Origin: Melastoma dodecandrum
Lineage: Eukaryota; Streptophyta; Magnoliopsida; Myrtales; Melastomataceae
Assembly (NCBI GenBank): GCA_029817715.1
Contig: JARUPY010000189.1
Coordinates: forward strand, 124,001-188,000
DNA length: 64,000 nucleotides
Direction: 5' to 3'
How positions within the stretch are numbered: position 1 is the first letter of the stretch; each line of letters opens with the position of its first letter. Position numbers and translations under genes: made by a program. The notes under the pieces are model-generated. The model did no database searches. It saw only the letters and a program-made list of their open reading frames with translations, and was not told the origin of the DNA. Shown piece after piece: positions 56,294-64,000 of this stretch.

Positions 56294-59200
56294 TTTTATA
56301 AGTAATACTTTATAACCAAAGGTAGTCTGTACAAAGATCACAGGGCATATCACCGAAAATAAGAAAACACAATACTATAATTACGTATACCAACAATACG
56401 TAAAAAACAAGGAAATCGCGCTACGTCCGAGGCATCGAGGAAAGAATAAGTAAGGCAAGTGTCCTAGGAGACAACAAATACTCGCCAACCCTGCGCTTGT
56501 TTCGCTCCCTCCACAGGTAATAAACGCATCCTCCTAACATCCGGGTAAAAGACAAATGCACCCGAAGTGTGACTCCAGCCGGCGAGAATAACAACTCAGT
56601 AATAGCAGACCACCTCCACGGAAAGTTAGCTGCAACCTTCCAACCAATAGTATACGATCAAACCTCCGCTGAGTAGCTGCATGTGAAGAAAATGTGGTCT
56701 ATCCTCTCTCGCCTCGAACCACAAAGTGTACATGTAGATGATGACGAAACCCTGAGACTGAATAACATATCTGAAGTGTATAGCCTCACCTGAACGGTCA
56801 ACCACTCCCTTAATATAGCACCACCAACTCGGATCAACAAAGAAATTCGCCATTGAGACCCTAGAACGAATCCTGGAATGATCGATCTCCTCACGCCCAA
56901 AGTCATCCACCAAAGGACCTGTTGACATGCGATTGATGTGCTGGTAATCTTGAGCCAATCTTGGGCCTATTTCTGACAAAGCTCGTAAAGGCCCATTGAG
57001 GCCTATAGCTAAGGTAAACATACCAAGCCTGCGCCCGCAGTCTACATGGACTATGTAGTAAAAGAAGTCTACAGAGGTGGGGTAATAACTTTGTAATCAA
57101 GGGAAGTCTACAAGCCTGCGCCTCCAAGAGACACAAAGTCTACAGGCTTGCGCCTGCAAAGGATACGAAGTCTACAGGCCTGCGCCTGCAAAAGACACGT
57201 GTCAAAGGAAAACGGTTCCACAGCCCCGAGATAAATGGGACTTGTTACCCACGCTTATATCACACACGTCTTAAAAGACAGCCAATTAGACCCGAAGTCA
57301 GAGGAGTTTACAATCCACGATCAAGCGAGTGGAAGTCAGTTAGCTCCGAGATTCTTGGGGAGAATCGAGTCTGGAAAATCTTCGGAAGGTCGTAACAGAC
57401 CGAGTATAAAAGGGAGAGGATCTCTCTCGGAGAAAATCACGAACAAACCAGCCGACAGAAGCTTATCTTGCTCGTTACCCCTTAGTTGTTAGTTGTTAGG
57501 ATTCCCCGACCTGGGCGAAACTCTTAAAGTTTCATTGGTCTTCCTTCCACCGTCAGAGTGAGCAACCGTAGCTCCGGCAACAAATCCCCGCCTTCACTTC
57601 CACCACCAGAGTGAGCAACCGTAGCTCTGGTAACAGCCCTCCGCCTTCGACTCCAATGCTAAGACAAGCCACCGTAGTCCCGGTACACATCTCCGCCTTC
57701 GACGCCTCCGCCAAGGTCAGCCACCGCAGCCTTGGTGTCCACGTCCGCCTCAGCACCCAACCGCATCCAGTCCATCAAGTCCAGCAGCTAAGTCCTGCTG
57801 CCCGAGGAGCACAAGTCTACAGCGCTCTGCCATCAAGTCTACGACGACGCCCCAAGTCTACGGAGCACTGTAGCTAGTCTACAATCTTACCACCGTCCTT
57901 ATTTTTACTTTTATGGCTGTAAGCTTTCTTTACTTCGTGTAAAAACTGTTTGCATTCAATCAATCTCTTCAATTACTTACTGACGACCACATCTACAAAT
58001 CCCTGTGAGTCTTATTGCCAAATATTTCCGGTGTGATCCGTTTCCAACGCGAACAGGACACAATGGGGACCACTTATCGAAGCAAAAAAGAAATCATGTT
58101 ACCATGCCCCATGTGCCACGAAATGAGTCGACGAACAAGATGCCTCAACGTCAACAGTCGTCTCCAGATCGAGGAACATCTATCTGGCTGCCTCGCCTGC
58201 AAGAACGACACATATCTCAGAAGATATGTACTCGCCCATCGAGCCCATACAGAGTCCTTCAGATCCGAGAAGATGTGCCAAATGTGCTTCATCATCTCCG
58301 CTTGGTTCCACTCTGTGACTCGGTTAAGGCCAAGCCCTCTTTGCTCCTTTGGCCTGCACACTGTATTCGACGCTACCTTGGCCTTGTGGTGGTCCATCGA
58401 TGGACCCAACCACAAAAATCGCGACACGAGCTGCTCCAACTGCCTACAAACCGATATTGGTAATGGAAATATGGACGTCCAATACGTCTGAGTCACGAAT
58501 AACACCGAGCTCACTAACTGCAACCTCCCAGCACACAACAGGTGCTTACTCGTCCAGTGGCGAATCCTCTGTAGTGAGCCTCCTAGTAATAAGAGGCACG
58601 CCAAGATATCAAACTGGTAACTCCCCTCGTATAAATCCAGAATCAGCCAGAATTTACATTTGCACCTCCCCCGATACTCCACCAAAGAAAATCTCACTCT
58701 TCCGTGCACTAATCCTCAGTCCCCACTGATCCCCGAATCTCGACAGTGTCTCCAATACACAACGTACTGACGACGGCCTCCCACAAGAAAAATGAGATCA
58801 TCCGCAAAACACAAAAGAGACAAGCGTACCTTCTAACAACGAGAATGAAATCCGAAATCGGGTGACTCCGTAGTCCTCCTCAACATGCCAGAAAGTACCT
58901 CCATAACCATGACAAACAGATACGGTGACAAAGGTCAACCTTGATGAAGTCCCCTAGAACTGCTGAAAAAGCCCTGTAGCTCCCCGTTAATGCTGATAAA
59001 AAACCTGGCCGTAGTCACACACTCCATGATGAGCTGGATGAATGAACTCGGAAATCCAAAGCACTCCAACACCACCCGTAGAAAATCCCACTCCACTGAG
59101 TCATATGCCTTTCGGATGTCAATCTTCAAAGCGCAACTCGGGGGACTCCTCTCCTTATGATAGCCCATGATCAGCTCGTGTGCCACCATGATGTTATCCA

Positions 59201-62200
59201 CAATGCATCGTCCAGTTATAAACGCCGACTGCTCCGAACCTATGATGCCAGGAAGCACCTCCCTGACTCGCATCGCCAGTATACGAGTGATCCACTTATA
59301 CACAGTGTTACAACACGAGATAGGCCTCAAATCTGCCAATGCCGTCGGATTCGCCTTCTTCGAATGAGCGATATGATAGTGATATTCGCCTCACAAAGAA
59401 GACGACCCCGAGCAAAAAAAGTCATGCATTGCCTTAGTAACCAGCCCCCTCCCAACCTCTCAAGAGCCCCTGAAGAACTCTGTCGTATATCCATCTGGTC
59501 CAGGAGCTTTATGGCGTCCCAGCTGAAACATCGTCGTGCGCACATCCTTCAGAGAAACTGGGGATACCAGGCTAACAATCTGCTCCGACGACACAGTGCT
59601 AGATATAACCGCCCTCACCATATCCCGATCAACCTGTACTGCCCGCGGTGCAACTGTAAATAACGAGCTGAAATACCGAATCGTCTCACCCCTCACCTCC
59701 GTCGGACCAGTCAACACCACACCATCATCCCTCGTCAACAACAAAACGGCATTCCTGTTATGGCGCCGCTTCATCATACTAAAAAAATAAGCCGTGTTTC
59801 GATCCCCAAGCTGTAGCCAACGAACACGCACCTTCTGGTGCAACATGCTCTCCTCCAACCTAGCCAGGTAACTGAATTTGGCATCGGCAGCCCTCTCTAC
59901 AAGCGACACCTCTCCATGCAATCCCTGGGCCAGCAACTCAGTCTGGATCTCCTCAAGATGCGACTTAGCCTCAGCAACCCGCGTCGACAACCCGCCGAGC
60001 TCATCCGGCTGAGGTTCTTCAGCTTCCCCTTAAGCGTAGCCAGCCTCCTGTAAAGCACGTACATGGGACGCCCATCATGCCACTCTGACCATGCCTGTCG
60101 CACCAAGCCCTCGTAATGTGGGTGTTCCGTCTAGAAGTCAAAACTTGAATGGAACACGTCGACCCTGTGATTTCTACATAAGCTACACCAGGCACGAAGA
60201 ATGGTCCGAGCAACCTGGCACAAAAAATCGAGCCACTGAGTCTGAAAAATCCTTCAACCACTGCATGTTCACCATCATCCTGTCCAACTTTCGGAGTATA
60301 ACATCATCCCTATGATTCATCCATGGGAAAAGCTCTCCCATACACCGTAGATCCTCTAACTCCGCATCCCTGACGACAACATCAAACTCCTCATCCATAC
60401 CATGCCAACTCAAATCACCACCCTGTCGCTCATACGGCGTCCGAACAACATTCATATCACCAATAACACACCAAGGCTCCCCAAGATATCGAGCTGAAGC
60501 CTCACGCAAGAATCGCCATAGAGAACGTCGTCCTCTAGCCTCATTCAGACCATACACAAATGTAATCTGAATAGAAATGCCTGTCTCCAAGAATGTAACC
60601 CTAGCATTCACCCATTGAGGGTCAATATTAACCACGTCCACCTGTACACGAGAGGGATCCCAACAAACCCATATCCTCCCAGTCACATTTGCACCATAGG
60701 CAACTACATATCTCCAGGATGAAAGAAACGCACTCTGGCTCCATAACACAACCGAAGCCCGCACCCTAGTATCCAAAAGAGCAAACAAAGATAACCTATG
60801 AATTGAAATGAGCCTACGCACCTCGCTGACGTGTAAGGGGTCACTGAAGCCGCACACATTCCATGCTCCAAACATAGGTAACATAATAAAACAGAATAAA
60901 TCACCTAGAGGCCCTACGGGACCTCTCAAGAGGCACCGGTGGCGGGGCTTCCCGAACATGCTTAGCCTGCTTCTCCTTCTTCTTCTCTTTCTTCGTCAAC
61001 TTCGACAAAGGGTGAGAATCAACATCAACAGTATCATCTCCATAAACACGCATATCCGCATAAAAATCAGAATCCAAAGATTTCTCCTTATTCAGAGCAC
61101 AACTACCCAAGGACTCAGACGATCCAGACTGCACCATAGGCCGCTTCCCTTTATCAGATGGAAGCTTAGCAACAACAGTATGTGTCAAGCCATGCTCATC
61201 CTCCACTAGTATAACATCTAAATCCCTTTGTCCCTCATACAAAACAAGTGTCATGGTAGAATCTCCTACCACATCCTCATGGAATCAGAACAACCACAGT
61301 ACCAACCGCCTCCTCAACCAGGACATCATGTCGTATCTCACCCTCCTCATCAGCATCCTGCAATATCTAAAACGCATTCTATGAATGCACAATCGTCTCG
61401 GTACTCGCGGAGGAACTACCGTAGCTGGTAGTACGAGCAGTCGCCTCCGAATTCTGTGGACAACGCTCAAAACCATAGCCAAATACATAGCAAGACTGAC
61501 AACGTGGCGGTCGAAACTCATAATCAATCTAAATCTCCCGGCTCTGTCCCTCAACATCAGTAATCCTCGAAGATCGGCGCAGCTCCATTGAGTCATCAAA
61601 CTCAATCTGCACTTAAGCATTTCCCACACTGCCTCTTGAAAAGGACCTAGCATCAATACGCAAACGAACCCCTAAACTGCTCGCCATATACTGCACTCCA
61701 GTCCAATGAAAAAATTCGACAGGAATACTCTTCATTCTAACCCATAAAGGAAGAAGCTTAAGCTCAAAAGCCTTCACAGAGGTGCCAGCAGTCCAAAGTC
61801 TAAGCACCAACGGAATACCAACAACATACCAATCGCTCCTTTCCCAAATGGCATCAAAAAACTCATCAGAATCAAAACGCATCAGAAACATATCAGGCCC
61901 CAGTCCGCAAACATCAATAAGCCCCCGGTTGCCCCAAAGGAGGCAAACTGTCCTGCTAATAACTTCAATAGGCAAGCGACGACCAATGATATATCCAACC
62001 AGAGTATTCTTCCACAGACGCTTACCCTCCTCTACTACCTCTAACGGCATGATAAGGCTCCCATCAGAACTAAAAGCGACCTCAACTCGCCTCACCTTCA
62101 GACGGGAAGAACGAACTGTCGCAACAAAGGATCTGGGAGGCAAAACATGGTCAAAATCAGCTGTTTTTGAAGCTGTAGGCACCCCGGGAGAAGCATGAGG

Positions 62201-62300
62201 AGCAGAGGAAGACGGTTGAAAAGTGGTCGGAAAACCGGCTGGAAAGTCACCGGTCGGCCGTTGACCGGTCTGACCGGTTTGGCTGGACTGGCCAGGTTTA
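56294..62300 (-). mobile_element. L1-like LINE (non-LTR retrotransposon), disabled
   Basis: Read on the minus strand. ORF1 side, 62290-61613, has a DUF4283-like region (LVGYIIGRRLPIEVISRTVC, MFLMRFDSDEFFDAIWERSD) followed near 61490 by a zinc-knuckle-like CQSCYVFGYGFERC in which the usual His is replaced. The endonuclease (EEP/APE type), 60870-60190, has WNVCGFSDPL, GDMNVV, LRKLDR and CSDHS; the catalytic Glu position reads LLDTRV instead of LLETRV. The reverse transcriptase, about 59990-58750, has APGPDGYTTEFF, RPISCCNTVYKWITRILAMR, KIDIRKAYDSVEWDFL and CFADD. Its C-terminal part is at 58709-58074 and a zf-RVT-like end at 57021-56630. Frameshifts and stops separate these blocks. A short A-rich tail (TTATAAAAAAAA) marks the 3' end at about 56290. 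The 5' end may be truncated. It splits the malate dehydrogenase pseudogene and is itself split by an LTR. Confidence 0.88.
57030..57997 (+). repeat. Probable solo LTR inserted in the LINE
   Basis: About 968 bp starts TGCGCCCGCAGTC and ends CACATCTACA. The flanks AAGCC (57025-57029) and AATCC (57998-58002) match at 4 of 5, like an aged target duplication. A TATA box (TATAAAAG, about 57404) lies mid-element. Three to four diverged copies of a roughly 33 bp unit (AGTCTACAGGCCTGCGCCTG-like) lie at 57106-57195 in the presumed U3, and two to three copies of a 60 bp unit (GAGTGAGCAACCGTAGCT-like) lie at 57555-57740. No open frame. LINE coding sequence resumes on both sides. Assignment as a solo LTR is inferred from ends, size and promoter; the superfamily is not determined. 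Confidence 0.6.
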
Positions 62301-62304
62301 CTGT

Positions 62305-62615
62305 ATGGTGTCGGTAGTAGCCGAAGTTTTGAAAAGGAGGGGCAGTTTATATCCAAGGAAGCTATTAGGCGTGACCACACTCGATGTAGCGAGGGCGAAC
62401 ACTTTTGTTGCCCAGAGGAAGAACCTTAATATCATCGGCATTAATGTCCCCATCGTTGGAGGGCATGTTGCCACTACTTACATAGGGCAATAGTTCGTCT
62501 ATTTGAGTGAAGGCGATAGATACTGAGTTTGCAAGGTGTATACGAAATTGTAAGGGGCAGATTCAACGATCCCAATGTGGATGCGGAGCTGGCCATCATA
62601 CAAACGTATGAGAAT
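62305..62615 (+). pseudogene. Plastid-type NAD-malate dehydrogenase pseudogene, 3' half
   Basis: It continues the copy broken at 56293: AEVLKRRGSLYPRKLLG, VTTLDVARANTFVAQRKNLN and VPIVGGHVATT (about 62325-62480) match the plastid NAD-MDH segment that follows the HIISNPV block. The catalytic His environment (GGHAGITI in the family) reads GGHVATT. After 62490 the frame is lost; VDAELA at about 62577 may be a trace of the family's VDAKAG stretch. The few residues that should lie between the halves (NSTVPIAA) are only partly present, so a few bases were lost at insertion. Confidence 0.8.
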
Positions 62616-62679
62616 AACATGAAGAAAGATCAACATGCTTTCTCAGTCACCCATCATTGTTTGGATGACATAAAGTGGC

Positions 62680-63300
62680 GATGTGTAGAGTTTTACGAAG
62701 ACATGGAGAATTCTTGAAAAAACGCACATCTGTCGATAACGTGAAGAAAATGCGGCTTTAAAATATATCAAGAAATTTTGAAACGCTTCACCAAAAGGGG
62801 TCAGAATCGATTGTCAACTATTTCAAGTGAGTTTTTGTCCGTCGTCGATCAATTGAGCAGGAACGAAGAAGCTCGTGGGATCAAGGAGATTTCATCACAA
62901 TACAGAAAACCAAAGATTTGACAATGTCAGTTGACAAATTGAACGGATTGTTGTGATTGCACGGAGAGCATATGAACAAGAAAAGGAAGTAGCTGATGAA
63001 GCAAGCTTCAATGAAACATTCTTTCGGTGAAAAGGGGAACACATCTCATTGGATGTGGTCGTGGTAGCATTTATTCTTGTGGACGCGATCGAGATTATGA
63101 CAAAAAACATGAAGCAGAAAAATTTAATAAAGAAAGGCCATTGAAAAATCGAAGTAATGGATGAGGAAGGAAAAGAGTACGAGGAAGGTATGGAAATAGA
63201 TGCACGACAAACATCAGATTGAGTGGCTAACGAATGTTGGCATGAATTTTGCCTATGAATGTTGGTATGCAGATGACATGACAAATGAGTCTGACTTCAT
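62680..63300 (+). mobile_element. Ty1/copia gag relic
   Basis: Broken plus-strand frames read SVDNVKKMRL, NISRNFETLHQKGSESIVNY, VFVRRRSIEQERRSS, MSVDKLNG and RIVVIARRAYEQEKEVADEA. This follows the order of plant copia gag proteins (VKKVRLQNLRREFE..., MKE-SESI-DYF, MTVDELxGSLRAYEQ). Stops and frameshifts are frequent. It follows the malate dehydrogenase remnant directly. No integrase or reverse transcriptase follows within the window. Confidence 0.65.
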
Positions 63301-64000
63301 TAAGGAGAAAGAACTGACGTTGTTGTTGACTTCTAATTTTATACGATTGAAGCATATATATTGACATGTGTTACATCATTTTATTGGGTGAGTATTTCAA
63401 AGTAGGAGATCGATCTTGAATACGTAAAGTTCGTTGATCAAGTTGCATCCCCTAAGTATTGATTTAGAGGTGACGATAAAATTCAAGATAAATCGGTTTA
63501 ATTTATGATTTGAATAAACAATTAAGTTGGGAATTTAATGAAATTTGTATCTCTGGGAATCATGTTTTCTCTAACCACGACCTTGCTTGGATTTGAATTG
63601 AAGAATTGTTGCTAGTAATGTTTTATGAATTAAGAGATTTATCAAATCGACCCCAATTTTCAGATTTTCCGTTATTTTCTTGAGTGTGTGAGGAACTGTT
63701 ATACTAAGGGGTTGAATTAGTGTTAAAGTCTAATTAAGGATTTTTAACTCATTTTCAACAAATCCCGCAGCGGAAGAAAGCTTCTGTAAAACAGAATCAT
63801 AGAGACAAGTTTCTGTAAGATAGAACGTACAAATGTAATTACAATTTGTTTGATGCACACAAAACTTTTATAGTAGTTCGGCAACTTGCCTACATCCACT
63901 CTTCACCTAGAATTTGGATGGTTTTCACTCAGTCGTAACTTAGCCACGATTACAGAAAGTGATATACAATAGACTAACAAAACTCAAAACAACGAAAAGT
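63301..64000. other. Window end, possible retrotransposon sequence
   Basis: AT-rich, no open frame. The stretch around 63700-63910 has the look of LTR retrotransposon non-coding sequence, but no partner LTR is inside the window. Confidence 0.35.

Noticed and set aside
1..64000. CRISPR arrays, bacterial operons, riboswitches, tRNA or rRNA genes
   Set aside because: No regularly spaced direct repeats of CRISPR type, and no cloverleaf with A and B boxes or ribosomal RNA sequence was recognised on reading; the sequence is clearly plant nuclear. A tRNAscan and Rfam search would settle small RNA genes.

Overview
This is nuclear DNA from a flowering plant, probably a eudicot. Coding regions are split by GT-AG introns, and the recognisable proteins are plant families: a PLS-type pentatricopeptide repeat (PPR) protein, a Dof zinc finger, a GDSL lipase, a neprosin-domain protein and a BOI-type RING ligase. 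About a third of the window is transposon sequence of plant types (hAT, Ty1/copia, L1-like LINE). No species-diagnostic feature was seen. Exon coordinates were worked out by hand from reading frame, splice-site dinucleotides and exon-phase agreement; expect an occasional error of one base.

Layout. 0-3.5 kb (minus strand): a dead class I histone deacetylase gene of the HDA6 type, with a 1.8 kb fold-back hAT-like transposon in its intron. 3.5-9.2 kb (minus strand): a stand-alone USP-fold protein, an intronless PPR protein and a spermidine-synthase-like methyltransferase, the last two only 54 bp apart. 10-12.5 kb: a shrunken copia element inside an older short repeat. 13.4-14.3 kb (plus strand): a small PB1-domain protein. 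15.1-20.3 kb (minus strand): a full-length but disabled copia element with LTRs, primer-binding site, polypurine tract and 5 bp target duplication. 20.9-24.7 kb (plus strand): an OCRE/G-patch RNA-binding protein in ten exons. 26.3-28.3 kb (minus strand): a neprosin-domain secreted protein with a probable GC-AG intron. 31.2-33.0 kb (plus strand): a multi-pass membrane protein converging on MPP10 (minus strand, 33.7-37.1 kb), a U3 snoRNP component. 39.2-42.2 kb: a nearly intact hAT transposon with one premature stop, inserted in a second copy of the short repeat. 43.9-44.5 kb: a dense array of near-palindromes. 45.3-47.5 kb (plus strand): BOI-like RING E3 ligase. 48.0-49.4 kb: a decayed MEMO-family gene. 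50.5-51.8 kb (minus strand): Dof transcription factor. 53.8-55.2 kb (minus strand): GDSL esterase/lipase. 55.8-62.6 kb: a plastid-type NAD-malate dehydrogenase pseudogene split by an L1-like LINE, itself split by a probable solo LTR. 62.7-64 kb: a copia gag relic and sequence that may belong to it.

The living genes are unrelated housekeeping, regulatory and secreted-protein genes; there is no operon or obvious biosynthetic cluster. The most informative content is structural: three nested insertions, a fold-back hAT, two hosts of the same short repeat interrupted by different transposons, four decayed gene copies, and the palindrome array upstream of the BOI-like gene.
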